From NCBI GenBank assembly GCA_001584585.1, contig LSYV01000019.1:694809-758808 (forward strand): 64,000 bases of DNA, written 5' to 3'. Positions 1 to 18,400 of this stretch are shown piece by piece (the stretch's first letter is position 1; every line of letters starts with the position of its first letter). Made by a program: the position numbers and the translations under genes. This stretch comes from Gonium pectorale. Lineage: Eukaryota > Chlorophyta > Chlorophyceae > Chlamydomonadales > Volvocaceae. The notes beneath the pieces were generated by a model. It was not told the origin of the DNA and searched no databases. It was given only the letters and a program-made list of their open reading frames with translations.

Positions 1-440
1 GGGTTGTGGAGGCACAGGTACCTCGGGGGAGGGCGTCAATCATACTCCAAGGGCCCACGGCAGGGCAGCAGGGCCTGAGAGCGCGGGAAACATGAGGGGG
101 GGGGTGTTGCAGCGCCCATACTGATCCAAGGGCCCAAGACGGGGCAGGAATCGCGGGGTGGGGATCCATCATAACGAAAGGGTCTAGGTGGGGAAAGAGC
201 GCGGCCAGGGGAAAGAGCCCAAGGGAAGGGGGTGGGGTGGGGTGGGGTACAGCGTCCTTTGTCACTCAAGAGCCAGGGGTGGGGCCTGGGGCACGGTTGA
301 GGGAGTTCGTTGGACGGCGGGGGGTGGGGCCACAGGAGGGGCGGGGACAAGGGGCGGAGTACGAGGGCTGGGGAAACTCGGCAGCAGGGCGTCCATCTAT
401 CGCAGTACCAGGGTGCATCATAGGGACTCGCCTTGCTAAA
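1..440. repeat. G-rich imperfect repeats at the window edge
   Basis: The + strand is strongly G-rich here, with runs such as a repeated GGGGT between about 229 and 247. A phrase close to CATACTCCAAGGGCCCA recurs, at about 41-58 and again near 118-136 with small changes. Open frames in this stretch are Pro- or Gly-rich and look like by-products of base composition, so I see no gene. It may be a decayed minisatellite or the intron/UTR of a gene lying to the left. Confidence 0.35.
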
Positions 441-726
441 ATTTAGCCGCACCGCCAAAGGCGGTCCCTTGTTCTTCAGGTTTGAATTTTTTGGTGAACT
501 CCGAGCGACTGGAACCTTTTCTAGAACCGGATTCTGGACAACGCCCGTGGCAGCCCCGAAACCATGCGCAAAACCCAGCGTAAGCGTCGCTCGTGATCAC
601 AGCAATGTATTCTACTGCTACGCGAGGCGACGAATCGGTCCAGAATGCGATAGTGCTTGCACGTGTTTACGCTAAAGCACACCTTGTTGAAGACCACGAT
701 ATTTAATGATATATGTTGGTAAAGCG

Positions 727-3155
727 ATGTTCACCCAAGCGCAGTGCCGTCGCGCCACGAGCGGCGCAAGTGCGAGCAACTCAAGCAGATTGCAGACACA
801 GCTGTGCAATCCGCGCTATGCAGCGTTTGGTTATCCGCGCCGTGTCGGTCCGCCGCCCTGTAAGGGGGTGAGCCACACCATCATTGAGGACCTCGCCGAC
901 TCTCCTGGGTCGCCGTTCCACTTCTTGGGTCTCGCGGCGCACCAGCAGGTGAGGAGAGAGGGCGGGGGAGGGCGGGGCCGATGTCAACACGGACGGCCCT
1001 GAGAAAGCTGCCTGGAAAGAGGGAGTCACCTCCAATGACATACACATCCGAAGGCGCGACGTTATCGGTAGGGCGGACTGATACAAGGCATGAAGAGCGG
1101 TGGAAACGAGTAGACGGGCCCTCCCTTGATGCGCGGCCTTGCTGCCCCGCCCCTCAATACGGCAACACCGCGGCATTGCGTGCGCAACGCATCCTTACTC
1201 CTTCGCGCCTCGCCCTGAGTTAGGTCCTCTTAACCGCTCGCATCCCGCCCTCTGTCCCACACGCCCCCTCCGCACCACCGGCCGCGCCGACAAGGCGGGT
1301 GGCTACGAGCGTGCTGCACGACGCCAGGTCGCACAGCTGCGCCGCCTGAAGGGCGACCCGGGGGCGTTGGCGCTAGCGGGCCCGCCCGACTGGGGCGCGC
1401 TCTTCGCGGACCCCTCGCGGCCGCTGGTGGCGGACCTGGGCTGCGGCGCGGGGAGGTGCATGTTGGCGGCGGCGGTGCTGGCGGACGCGCACGCTGGCGG
1501 CGGCGATGCTGGCGGCGGAGGCAGCGGTAGCGACTGCAACTTCCTCGGAGTGGACGTCAGACTGGCGGTGGATTGGTGATGGGCGATGGGCAATGCGTGC
1601 CTAGCATCGGTGGCTCTCGAGCTGGAGAGCTGGATCTTACCCCACCCCCCGGGCTGACTGCGCTCCACACGAGCCTACCTCTCCAAAGCTTGCCGTGGGG
1701 CGTTGTGCGGGTCCTCCTGCCCGTCATGGCACGCCATCGCCGCGGCAGCGCATTTGGAAGACGCCCCCTCCTGTCGCGCCCCTCCCGCCTTCCCCTTGCC
1801 CCTTGCATCGCTCCCTAGCTGACGTCGCGGGCCGAGGCCTGGGCTCAGCGCGCGGGTGTGCGGCACCGGGCGGCCTTCCTGTGCGCCAACGCAAACGCCA
1901 GCATGCAGCACTTGCTGGGATCCTACGGCGGCGGCGGCGGCGTTGGACCCGACGGCGCCGACCGCAGCAGCGGCGGTAGCGGGGCTGTCCCCGACGGCGC
2001 GCGGCGTGGCGACTGCAGCGAGGGGCGCAGTGCCGGCGGCACTGCTGAGCCCGGCAGCGTGCAAGGCGCCACCGGCGCGCCTTTGCTGGCCCGGCTTGGG
2101 GGAGGAGGCCGCGTGGCGCTGGTGTGCCTGCAGTTCAGCGACCCGCCAGTGAGGCGGCAGGCGCTGGTGGGCGGCGGCGAGCTGGTGGCGCAGCTGGCGG
2201 AGGCGCTGCCGACGGGAGGTGCGACCCGAGGGGAGGGGCGAGTAGTGGGGGCTGGCGGTGGCGCCAGGCGGCGGGGCGCCCCACCAAACTGTCTCTTGGC
2301 CCCCAAACTCTGCACTCCCATCCCCACCCCCTCCACTCGCGCGCAGCCCTGGTCTGGATACAGTCGGACGTGCTATCAATTGCCACCTCGCTGCGGCGCC
2401 TCTTCTGGCGCCACGGCGGCTTCGCGCCCAGCGCCCGCCACGCGGCCGCCACCTCCGCCACCATCACACGGCTCTGGATGCCGCCTCAGGACATGCGCGC
2501 ACACCCATCGGGGCCGCCAACGGCCACGTCATCGCCCGGGGCTTCCAAGTCGGGTGAGACCAGCTCCGCGGCCAGCCCGCCGCCCGCACGGTCGGGTGTG
2601 CCGCGGCCGGCCCCCGACGTGGGCGAAGAGGCCGGTGGGCCACCGGCCGACGGACCAGCCGCCGTAGCCGCGACTGCGGCGGCAGCAGCAGTCGGGCTGC
2701 CGCTGCTCCTGCGCGGCGTAGACCTCCGTAGCCACCAGGAGCCCAGGCTGACGGAGACGCAGGTGGCGGCTGTGGCGGCGGTGCGCAAGGGGACGGCGCA
2801 TGATCCTGACGACCGGTGTGCTGGAGGCCACACTGCCTCTGTCTGCTCTCCTCCGGCCGTGCGCGCTGATGGCGCGTGGCAGTGCCGGGAGGACCAGGAG
2901 CACGTGGAGCTGCGGGGCGTTGCTGGCGACTGGGACGAGGCAACACACGGGGACGGGGCCGCGGACGCCTTGCCGGGAGGATGGGACCCGTCTCGGGGTG
3001 ACAACTGCTGCGAACCGGACGGAGGGGGCGGCGCCGACGGCTGGGAGGGCTTGCCGTGGCTCGACGTAAACCCGCTTGGGGTGCCCACGGAGCGGGAGCT
3101 GTACGTCGAGAGGGGCGGGAGGCCCATCTACAGGCTGTTGCTTGTGCGGACGTGA
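727..3155 (+). CDS. TrmB-like tRNA (guanine-N7)-methyltransferase, 4 exons
   Basis: Exons inferred at 727-867, 1295-1567, 1819-2218 and 2347-3155; all phases agree and give about 540 residues. The first ~47 residues are rich in Ser, Arg and Ala and look like an organelle transit peptide. A class I SAM-binding motif, VADLGCGAGRC, lies near residue 92, followed by FLGVDVR, as in TrmB. Exon 4 opens with ALVWIQSDV, matching the TrmB strand that ends in S-D, and the C-terminus carries NPLGVPTERE, the family's tRNA-binding signature. Known TrmB proteins put m7G at tRNA position 46. The normally conserved PDPHFKKRH segment is replaced by FSDPPVRRQ, and about 200 low-complexity residues separate the S-D strand from the TERE motif, so activity is uncertain. 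The first exon is the weakest part; a later start near 1139 is the alternative. Confidence 0.72.
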
Positions 3156-3313
3156 CCACGGGGTGGAGTGGCCGGAGGACAAGCACAAGAAAGCTACCTC
3201 CCAAAACATTCTGACATAATCCCAGGGACTTTCCTTCCCGGGGCCATTGAGTGGCCGGAGCGCTGTCTCGGCGAAGGCTGCCTTGGCACGTTAGGTCCAA
3301 GCTTCAGGCTCTG

Positions 3314-3318
3314 TTACA
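3314..3318 (-). terminator. TGTAA polyadenylation signal, FtsH-like gene
   Basis: TGTAA on the - strand, about 870 bases downstream of the FtsH-like stop codon. TGTAA is the usual poly(A) signal of Chlamydomonas and its relatives. The 1-kb stretch 3156-4189 between this gene and the convergent TrmB-like gene shows no other coding signal and probably holds both 3' UTRs. Confidence 0.4.
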
Positions 3319-4189
3319 ATAAAGGGTGCGCGCTCAGGCGCGAAACTTCAGCAATAGTATGCGACGTGCCTGTGGTGCTCCCGTTCTTGTTGTACTGCAT
3401 GATGTACGGCGAACACGGCACACAGTCGCGCGCACTGCGGCCGACCCCACCACGACAATCAGCATTAATACTACCTTGCATCGCACGAGTTCACTTTGCA
3501 GTGTCAGTGCTACAGCGATAGCTGTCGTTCTCGAGACGTCTCTCGAGCACCACTCGCGGTGCTACGACGTAGTCGCTCACACCATGCTTCTCACGCACAG
3601 AGCCGAAGGACGCAGCCTCCCGCCGGCCGTTGATAGCTCGGGTGCGGGTAGCGGTATCCTGCCCGTCGGCCAGATTGTACATGACAGCCAGACTGGCATC
3701 GTACACGACGAGGAGCAACATCCCAGGAGAGCCTGCATGCGGTCCGCTTCGTTTGCTGCCCAACCTTGCGACCATAGCGGCACTACGCGCATGCGCGATG
3801 CATGCGTCTTCTCAGTGCGTCATGCACGACACGACAAGCAACCGAACACCGCACGGCAGCACATAGGGCCTGCTCGGAGCCAGCACTCGTAAAAGTCGGC
3901 ACTCCCTCACCCTAACCACCAATACACAACGCAAACGCACACACGCCTCTCACAGTATCAGAAAACATTGCTGCAACCGGCGACGCGTCAGGCGCCCATC
4001 CACGCAGACCCATACTCTCCACTCCACTTCCTCTCCCACCCCGCGGCACCAGCCCAATGCCCCCGGTTGAATGCCATGCTGTGCACTTGCTACCCCTCAC
4101 CGCCCTTCCTCGCCTGCCTGCTGCCGCCGCCGCTGGTGGTGGTGATGGCGCTCCTTCGCCCGCGGCCCACGGCTCCCAAAGCAGCGGCC

Positions 4190-9405
<5,216 letters not shown>

Positions 9406-11279
9406 CCGTCACCACGCTAAGCCTGGAAGAGCCTAATTATCGATGCTGAACCAACAAAAGCGTCGATTGTGATGTAGGATAGGCCCCCCTCGCCCCTGTT
9501 GCTAAAGCCGTTTGCCACAGCGTCTGTGGTATGTGGTCACAGGCGCGCGGCACGGTGCAGCTCCCCAAATCAGCAGCACCACAAACCTGTATCAAAGTGC
9601 AAAAGTCATGAATGGACGTCGTGGAATGGGCCGTGCGTGGGTAGGGCCCACCTACAATGCCGACTGCCTCCAAATCTGGCGCAAAATAAAGAATTGGCAT
9701 TAAGCTAAGAAAATGCGTGCCACCAACGAATGCGAAGTAGTGCAGCCTTTGTTGTCTCTCTCGCTGGCCTTTGCGGCACCCAGATGGGCAAAGTAGGGCT
9801 TCCAAGTGAGGCGCATTTCGGTCTTTTGGTTGGACGCTCTTTGGCACGGCTCGCGCCGAGTCGCGCCCACGGGTCGGCTTTGGCAAACGCACGTGTTCCC
9901 CCCCCCCCCACACACACGCAGGGTTCTCCCAGTCCTGAATCCTTCGTTGTGGGTAAGGGCTACAAAAGCAAATGAATTGCCCGCCTCGCCACTGACGTAG
10001 AGCAACGTTAACGATGGAAGCCCGCTGAGACCCGCACGCCGACCATCCATTTCAGGGTTGCCAACTTGTGCCAATATTCGTAATTCGTCCATGCCCCCCC
10101 CCCGGCTTTGACCGACGTGCAACCTGTAACCTGTAGCCAACTTGTGGCATTGGGCGCACTGCTACGAACACTCCAGCGTTGGAACACCTGCTTTTGCGCA
10201 CTCCGGACGAAATAGTACTCCCCAACCTCACCGGTCCGCCCGACGAGCAGCCCACCCTGGCGGCACCTACCGTCAATGCACATCTCTCGACTGACATTCC
10301 CCCTCAACACCACCCCTGAAACACAGTCTCTTTTGCACAGAAGACCGCTCTCCAACTGCCCAAGTATGCTGGGGCTGCAGAGCTGCGCCCTCGGCACGCA
10401 TGCGCTTGCGGTATGCCCCAGCCCCACGCCGTGAGATTCCGCACCGTCCGTAGCGGCACACGCACACTCGCGCCATCCTCCGCTTTGCTCTCCTGCAAAA
10501 GCCGGTCAGCCGGTTCCAGCCGGGCAGTGTAAGGTACTCGCACCCATGCCTTCTGTCACAGGCCCCTGTACAAGCCAGCAGGCAGACCTGCCGGAGGAGA
10601 GATATTCCGGCAGACCTTGAGAGATCCGAGACCGGGTCCATAAGAGAGCTACCGGTACCAAAACATTTGTGTGCCAGCAACAGGGCGTCGCTGTCGCGGC
10701 GGACCAGACAACCGGACATTGCAACGTGCACCCGGTGGCGGGGTGGAGGGCTCCCAACCGGTGGCGGGGTGGACCATCCCGCCACCCGGTGACGGGATGG
10801 AGGGCTCCCAACCGGTACATGTACAACCAGCCGGCCCCGGTCAATGTCGAGGCACAACGGCCGCAGAGGGCTGACAGCCGTCGCAACAGCCTTTGGGCAG
10901 TAGTCCTCGCACTTGCAAGCCATAACGGGGCGCACACATTGCGGTAGCGCCCCTTTCAACAAAACCAACAGCTAACTCAGCTATGCTTGAGCCATAACGC
11001 CCGGACCGCTGTATGCACGCGTGGAGCCAACCATGTTGGCCGTTATTTGACGTACAACATGCAACGGTGCACATGGGACGTACTATCTATCAACGCAAAC
11101 AACCAGAAACAATTCCCATGCCTGCAGCTCCTGTCATATGTGCACGGCTCCCGCCGCAGATCAATTTGTACACTGTGGGATCGCGTAAACGCTCATGATG
11201 CCCTTCACGGCATCCCGTACAGCAGCGTGTACGGCGACCGTATCTTCTGCGTCCTTGCCTGGCTGGGCGCCGAATCAGA
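9406..11279. other. Intergenic stretch, no gene seen
   Basis: This holds the presumed promoter and 5' UTR of the FtsH-like gene at its left end and the 3' flank of the next minus-strand gene at its right end. I found no exon with family similarity or convincing splice sites. Local features are a C-run followed by CA repeats near 9899-9920 and a short repeat cluster at 10731-10822. Confidence 0.5.
10731..10822. repeat. Short direct/inverted repeat cluster
   Basis: The phrase GGAGGGCTCCCAACCGGT occurs twice (near 10745 and 10798). Between the copies, GGTGGCGGGGTGGACC is followed by its near inverse, GGGATGG/CCATCCCGCCACC. The arrangement could fold into a hairpin. It may be a fragment of a non-autonomous transposon, but no ends or target duplication could be defined. 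Confidence 0.5.
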
Positions 11280-11284
11280 TTACA
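11280..11284 (-). terminator. TGTAA polyadenylation signal
   Basis: TGTAA on the - strand 112 bases past the stop codon of the minus-strand gene ending at 11396, a plausible position for algal mRNA 3' end formation. Confidence 0.5.
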
Positions 11285-11395
11285 AGCACCGGCGGTTGAT
11301 AAACCTTGACCATTGGGGCCACGTACACCGACCAGCGACTCGGCTCCAGACTCAGCCCAGTCCACCGCACTGGCCGCATCACCGTCCAGGCGCCA

Positions 11396-14300
11396 TCACG
11401 GGCCTCGGGGCGCCTCGGACAGCACAAACCCGTGCGCGGGAGCCAGCGGCACCTCCTCTATGCGCCCGCCCACCCCCGCCGCCCAGCGCCGAACGTACAC
11501 GGCAGGCGCCGCCAGCCATACGCGCGCGCCGCGGACCGAGTCGCCTGCCGACGGCGTGGGCGACTGGTCACGGACGTGCGCGACGGAGCGCCCGTCCAGC
11601 TCAACCGGCCGCGTCCAGTCGGGCCCCGAAGCCGCCAGGTGGGGGGACTGGGCGCGCTGCCCGCTGCCATGGGGCAACTGGGCAGGCGACTCAGCGGCCG
11701 CCGCCGCCGTCGCGCCGTCAGGTGGCGTCGAAGCACCACAGCACTTCCTGGGCCTCTTGCAGCCGCGCGCAACCGCGCCCGTCGGGCCCTCATCCGCCGC
11801 GCCGCCAGAGCTGCCTCCCTCCCCGCAGTTGCCATTGGCACAGGCGTCGCCTTCCGCCGGGCGCTTCTCCCCCAAGGCAGAAGGCGCTGCCGCCGCTGCC
11901 ACCTCCGTCGGCGGCGGCGACGCCGCGTCCGGTGCGTGGAGCACAGTAGCTCCGCTGGAGCCCGAAGCCACCAGCTCCGCGGGGCCCTGGGTGCGCTCCC
12001 GGCTTGCGGCCCGGGCCTGGGGCTGAGGCTGTGCCGCGCCCGGCGGAAGGCGCAGCGACAGGTACCCTCCCCGGTCGCAGCCCGAGATCGTCCCCAGCCG
12101 GAGGACCAGGCGCAAGCCCTCGTACACGACGCTGACCAAGAGCATGACGCGCCGTGACGCCGGCTGCTGCGGCCGCTGCGGCTGCAGTTGCAGGTGCTGT
12201 GCCGTGTGCTGCTGCGGCTGCGGCTGTGTCGCCGGTTGCAATTGCGTTGCCGGGTGCTGCTGCTGTGGCGAACCCTGCTGGGATGGCGGCAGCAGCACCG
12301 GCGGCGGCATACCCAACGGCTCTGCCGCCGCCGCCGCCGTTGCATCCTCTGGTTCCTGCCCCGCCGCCACCGCCGCGGCTGCAGCCACAAGCTGACGCTC
12401 GAGCCTATCCGCCAGCCACAGCGCCAGCGTGCGCAGCCGCTCCGTGGCGGCGGGCGTGACCAGCGGGGCCCGCGGGCGCGCGCCGCTAGCGGTCGAGGCC
12501 GGGGGCCCGGGCCCATCAGGTCCCGCAGGGCCCTGGGCAGTCACGGGCGCCTCCGCTGTGGTAGTGGGCGTTTCGCCCGCCGACATGACAGACTCCGCGC
12601 CCGCTGCAAAGCTGGCACAGGCTGCGGCGCGCTGCGCGTCCCAGAGGGCCTGCGATGACCCGGCCGGTGTGGGGCTCACATACGGTACGTGTACGAGGTG
12701 GTATACCGCACACGGGCGGCAGACTGTCGTGGCGGGAGCCGGCGCGCAAGCCCCTTGCCATTGTGCATGAGAATGAGTGCGCAGTCTGACGAGCAAGTGC
12801 GGAGCAGATCGCCTCCACCCGCCCCACCTGCTGTTCGACCGTGATGCCCCGCAGCGGCCCCTCGACGTCCACGTTGAAGCGCAGTGCCATCGCCGCGGGC
12901 CCGAGGATGAGCGCCAGGAAGCGCGGCCACACGTGCGCCTGCAGGGGGGCGCGAGAGGGAAGGCCCGGTGGGGTCCGTGGGGCGCTGCGGGCCACACGTG
13001 CGCACGAGTGTGCGGACGTGCGGAGGGCAACCAGCCGGGAATGTGGTTCACGCGGGGGCAAATATCAGACGCGCGCCTGCCCCCAAAAGACGTCGGGGGC
13101 TGCTGCTGTAGTGCCGGATGGCGGACGACAGCTGGCGCCGGGGCCAGCAACCGCGACCTTGAACAAAATCTGTTCCAGACAGGCAGCGGCCGCAGTCGCT
13201 GCACCCTTTCGGCCCTTAGACGGTTCGGGATGGAAATGCGCCTCCGGCTCCTCCGTTGAGGACGCCTTCCAATCTACCGAAACCCTCCGGCCCACTTGCC
13301 TGCAGCCAGCGAACCACTACGTCGCCATAGTAGCGTGCCTGCAGGCGCAAGCGGAGGAAGCACAGCCGAGCGTGCGGCGATGGTTCGACGACTCATAACA
13401 ACACGCTTGGCGCAGGCGGCAGCGGCACACAGTCCATGCCAAGCTCTCCTTCACGCGCAATGCAATATCACGCTTGCTTGGCACACCGACTCCAGCGATC
13501 CGAGAGAGTGCACGCACACACGCAAAGAGAGCGGGATGGGCATCCGTATTGAGGCGGGGCGCACATCGTCAGCGCCGCGACGCCGGCACGCAGGACAGTC
13601 CGCAGCACAGTGCTCGGTGTCCGCTCAAGACGGACGTCCGCGGTGCGCCCCGCGTCCTGTGCTCGGCATGGGCGCGCATTCACGGGATCACCGTCCGAAG
13701 GCCCCGGCGCCGACTCCATTGTAACCAATCAACACAGCGCTGCGGAGCGATCAGCAGCCGCCGTAGTGCTTTCGCTGGTTCCAGCCCACGGATGCCGCTT
13801 CGGCCTTTCGCATACCCGCGCATCTGGCGGCAGCCCGGTGCCGCCACAGCTGCCCGCTACGGCGCCGGCTCGACCAGCGTCTGCCTCCGCCTCCTCCAGT
13901 TGCACCAGCGCCTATTGGTTCGTGGGGCGCCGCGACAGATGGGTGGGCGGTGGGCAAGATCTAGGCACATGGTTTGACAGCACCGCCGGGGGCGGGGTAA
14001 AGGCGAGCACCGCATTGAGGGACGCGAGTGCGCCCATATGCCAGGCGATGCAAGCGCGGCGGGAGGCTGACACGCAGTGGAACACGTGGGCTAGCTGACA
14101 CAGACTGATTCGCCACCTGTGAAGTGCACAACAAGACACCGCGGCAGCTGCTCTCCCAGAATCCACTTTGCTGCCCTCACAATCATGTTTCCACTTCAAT
14201 TACCAGGCTAATCTGACCATGCCCACCCTGTTTTGCCTTCATTCCACATCCTATCAACGACCTGACCAACCCACCTGGCACGCCGCTGAAACTCCGTCCT

Positions 14301-15081
14301 CCAGATCACGTAACCAGGACCTCACGACCCGCGGGTCCATCGGGCCACCCTCCGCGCGCAGGCCACCCGTCAGCCCCGTCCGCGCCGGCCTAGCCGTGCC
14401 GCCCGTCCCCGACACGTCAGCTGCAGCGGCCGGAGACGAGCCGTCGCGCTGGGGCAGCGCCGCCGCTGCACACGCGCCGAAGCCGGCCTCTGCCGAGCTG
14501 GCGCGTCGCGCAGGGACGTGCTGGGCGGCCAGGGCGCCGGGCCCGGTGCTGCCGAACTGCGCCGTGGCGGTGGGGCGCCCTGCGAGCCGCTGCGGGCAAA
14601 AAGGGGTCGGCCGAGCGGCAGCCGCGATGGGAGCGACGGCAGCAGGCACGGCGGCAAGAGGACAGGGCCGTGTGGCTCCAGCCGACGGCTGTGATGCCGA
14701 TGGCGCGATGGCCGGAGTCGGGCGGAGCTGAGGCCCTCCCGCATAGCCCGAAGCGGGGGGTGCGGCATTTGACGTGGGTCGCGGACTCGCGCGGAGCGCA
14801 GGTTCAGCCCCGGCCTCCTGGTACAGTTGGCCGGCCCGCTGCGGCGGCAGCAGCGCCCCCGACGGCGGCTGCGGTGATGGCGGCAGCAGCTCCGCCAGCG
14901 GCCGCGGCAGCTGCCGCACCGGCGCCAGGCGGACAGCCACCCTCACCCCGAGCTCCGCGTCCGGCTCCGGCTGCCCCAACTGTGCCGCCAATGCCTGCGC
15001 TTCGGCCTGCGCTGCCGCCAGACGCCGGCGCTTCACCTGGCGGCTTGCCGTGCCGTGCAGCGGGCCCTGGACAGCAGCCAT
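11396..15081 (-). CDS. Uncharacterised multi-exon protein, about 774 residues
   Basis: Not recognised. A phase-consistent model is 15081-14275, 13911-13816, 13214-13158, 12938-12828 and 12649-11396. The first exon opens MAAVQGPLHG and soon has a basic, helix-prone stretch (QVKRRRLAAAQAEAQ), then a long Pro/Ala-rich linker ending with SWLRDLEDGVSAACQ. The next exons are helical (ALVQLEEAEADAG; ACLEQILFK) followed by the hydrophobic HVWPRFLALILGPAAMALRF. The last exon carries Gln/Pro-rich linkers around a folded-looking segment (LLVSVVYEGLRLVLRLGTI) and ends EVPLAPAHGFVLSEAP. There is no signal peptide or catalytic motif. The mix of short helices and linkers would suit a nuclear scaffold subunit such as a Mediator component, but I cannot place it. 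The 12828/12649 junction is the least certain; the exon could instead run to about 12791. The upstream zinc-module gene might splice into this one. Confidence 0.45.
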
Positions 15082-15487
15082 GGAGGCAGTGCCTGGCGGG
15101 CCGAAGGGAAGGTGCGCGCACCGCCCTTGAACGCAGCAGCGCCTACACACCCGGCAGCAGCAAACCCTCTCTGCCCCCCATATCACGGCCCTTGGAGGCC
15201 ATTTGTTCATGAGCAGGTAGCAGCGGGCCTCCCCCGGCGCACCCTCTTCACAACATGGCCCCAGGTCACCGATGCGCCCCTGCCCACTGCGGACGAGCGC
15301 GGCTGCTCGCGGTGGCGTCCCAGACTGCACCAAGTGGCAGATGCGAGTCCGCGGCACTCCAGCTGGCAGACGCAGGGTCGGCGCAGGGTCGGCACATGCA
15401 GGCGCTTCCGTCGCATGCGCGCAAGGCCGCTACCCACTCCCACCCACTCCCACCCACTCCAGATTTCAGCGCACACATGCATAGTTG

Positions 15488-18400
15488 TCACGTTCCCGCC
15501 GTGCCTTGCTGCCCTTGCAAGACCGGCCACCCACCTGCGCTCGCGGCTTCCTCATGGGGAACCCGCCCGTCAGCGTCGCCGTCGCCATGGCCGTCGCCGT
15601 CGCCGTGCACACCCTCGGCGTCCGCCGCTGACGGCGCAACTCGACCCGTAGCGCCGGGATCCGCCCGGTCCCCGCGCACCGCTGGCGCCGTTCCGGACGC
15701 TGCCGCCTCCGCCGCCGCCCCCACTGCCTCAGATGCAGCCGATGCCTTTTCGGTCGGCGAGCGCCCCAACAGGGTATTATAGCAAGGGTGGCCACAAACG
15801 TAGGCACCGACCTCGAAGGGGTGCAGTCGGCTGGCCCTTCCGGCCACGTCCTTGCCACACCGGGCGCACACCTTGCCGCCCGCCTCCGCGAGGGACTTGG
15901 TGCCGATGGGTCCGTAAAAGCCGTTCATTCTCGCGTTCTTCTTGCAGCAGCGGTCGCACGTGAAGGCCCGCGTCCCGCGTGCGAAGAAACCTGGGGGGCC
16001 GCGGGTCTTGCGGTATGGCTCGTTGCAGCTGATACAGAAGAACCGCGCACCAGGTGGCTGCTTCTGTGACGACTGCCGCTGCTGCTGTCGCTTCAATGGC
16101 TGCTGTGGCAGTTGCGTATCCTGCTGCTGCTCCAGCGGCCGCTGTTCCTCCTGGTGCTCCTCCTGGTGCTCCTCCTGGTGCTCCTCCTGGTGCTCCTCCT
16201 GGTGCTGCTGTTGCCCCTGTTGCCGAGGCTCCGGAGACGGCAGCACGGCCCGCAGGGGTTGCGGCGCCAGCTGGAGGCCCGCACCGGCCGCCGCCGCCTG
16301 AGACGGCGGCAGCCGCGGCACTTGCGGGGCGGCTTGTAACCCAACGCTGCCCGCTGCCGTCTGCGGCTGTAAGAGCTCGGCGTGGCCCATCTCCGCGCTG
16401 CCGCCGCCGACAGAGTCAGACACGCCCGGATCAATCGACGCGGTCCAGATCCCCGGGCCGCCCATCGCCGTCTGCGGTTGTGGCGGGGCAGCGACGGGGC
16501 GCGGCGCATCCGCGCTGAAGCTGCTGCCGCCGCCGTCAGCTTCGTCGCCCAGCTGCCCCGAGGAGCGCGGCCCATTCGGCTCAGGCCCGGCCTCCGGCCC
16601 CGCCTCCGCCTCCGCATGCCCCGACTGCGGTCCCTGTCGCGGCACCTGCTGCTGCTCTTGCTCCTGTACCTCCTGTTGCCCTTGATTCTGCTCTCGTTCC
16701 TGCCGTTGCAGATTCTGCGACATTGTCAAAGCCGAGGCAGAAGTAGCAGCGCGCTCCGCGAGGCTGCGGTCCACGGCTGCGGGGGCCACCGCAGCCCTCG
16801 AGGCCGGCAGCGGTGGGGCCCCCTCCACACCCGGGGCCTCGCCAGCATGCTCCGAGCTGTGGTGCAGTCCGCTAGCAGCGCTGAACCGATGCTGCTGCTG
16901 CCAGCCCGCTGCAGTCTGCAGGCTTCCGGGACACTCGCCGCGACTGCCGTCAGCGCCGTCGCCAGCGCCACCGCCGTCACCACCGCCGCCATCCACGCGC
17001 TCAGCAGCTGCTGACAGAGGCCCAGGCTCGGCTGGCGCGCCGCCTTCCCCACTGGCAGGCTCCGACCCATGCGCCGCGCGCTCCTGTGCCACCTGGGCGG
17101 CGGCCTCGTCAGCCCCCGCCACTCCAGGCAGCTCCAGCGGCGCGTGCGCCCGCTCCTGCACCTGATGCGGCGTCTGCTCCTCACGCTTCCCTGACGGCAG
17201 GCGTTGCAACCCGTCGGCCGTGGCGGCGCCTCCCGGGGCGCCTGCCTGCCCGGAATTCTCCACAGGGCCGTGGGGAGGGTAACCCGCGGCGCCGCCCGCT
17301 GACCCAGCCTCTACCACAACTGCCGGGGCAGACTCAGTACAGCCGCCGCCGCCGTCATTGGCATCTCCCAGCTGCCCTGGCGAGTGCGGCTCGCCGGTCT
17401 CAGGCCCGGCCTCCTCCTCCACCTCCACCTCCATCTCCGCCTGCTGCTGTTCCTGTACCTGCGCCCCCGGCTGGGCCCCCACCAGCGCCTGCCGCTGTGT
17501 CCCTACCTCCACCTCCACCTCCATCCGGGAAGCGTCAGGGGCCGCACCGGCCGCCGCAGCCACCTCGCCCGACAGCGGCTGCTGCGGCGATGCCTCATCC
17601 GGGAGGGAGCCAAGGACCGTGCCGTCAACATGCGGGGTAACCCCGCCGGTAGCGTCATGGGGAAGAGGAGAGCGAGCGGCAGCGCCCGCAGCAGCATTGT
17701 GCGGCTCGCCGCCGGTGCTGCGGCCGGCCCCACTCTGCCGCCCCCGGCTGCTCCCACCGTTCGGGGGTCGCCCGCGGGTGGAGGGCGCGCGTTGCCGGAC
17801 GGGGGCTGTGCGGCCCTCGCGCTGGGCAGCATCGCGCGCCGCGGCCGCACCTGTGCCCTTTGCCAACCCCCCTTTCGCGCGCTTATGTGGGCCTTGCGCT
17901 GCACTCCGGACGGCGACGGCAGTCACCGCCGCGACCGCGGCCGGGGCAGCGGCGGGGCTGCCTCCTGCATCTGCACGAACGGGTGTGGACATGCCGGGGC
18001 CCGCGGGCGCACCAGCGGCCCCATGCTCCTTCCAGAGCTTCTTGCGTCTTGCATGGACGCATCTGTTGCAAGCGTATGCCCCCAGTGTGGTCCAGTGCGC
18101 GACGAACTTGTTCGTCCCGGTCGTCTTGCACTCAGCGCACTCCCGGCCGCCGGCCGCCTCCAGTGACTTGGTGCCCGGCGGCCCGTAAAATCCCGTTTCC
18201 AGCGCGTTCTGGCGGCAGCACCTGTGACAAGTGTATTCAAGGGTGCCGCGCCGGAAGAAACCCGGGTTGTTGGTCAGAACGACCTTGAACTCGCGGCACG
18301 CAGTGCAGTAGGCCGTGCGGGTGTTGCTGTCCGGCGGTGACGGCGGCGGCATGTAGGCAGCTGCGCCAGCTGCCTCTCGGCCGCCTCCCTCCGTGCCTGC

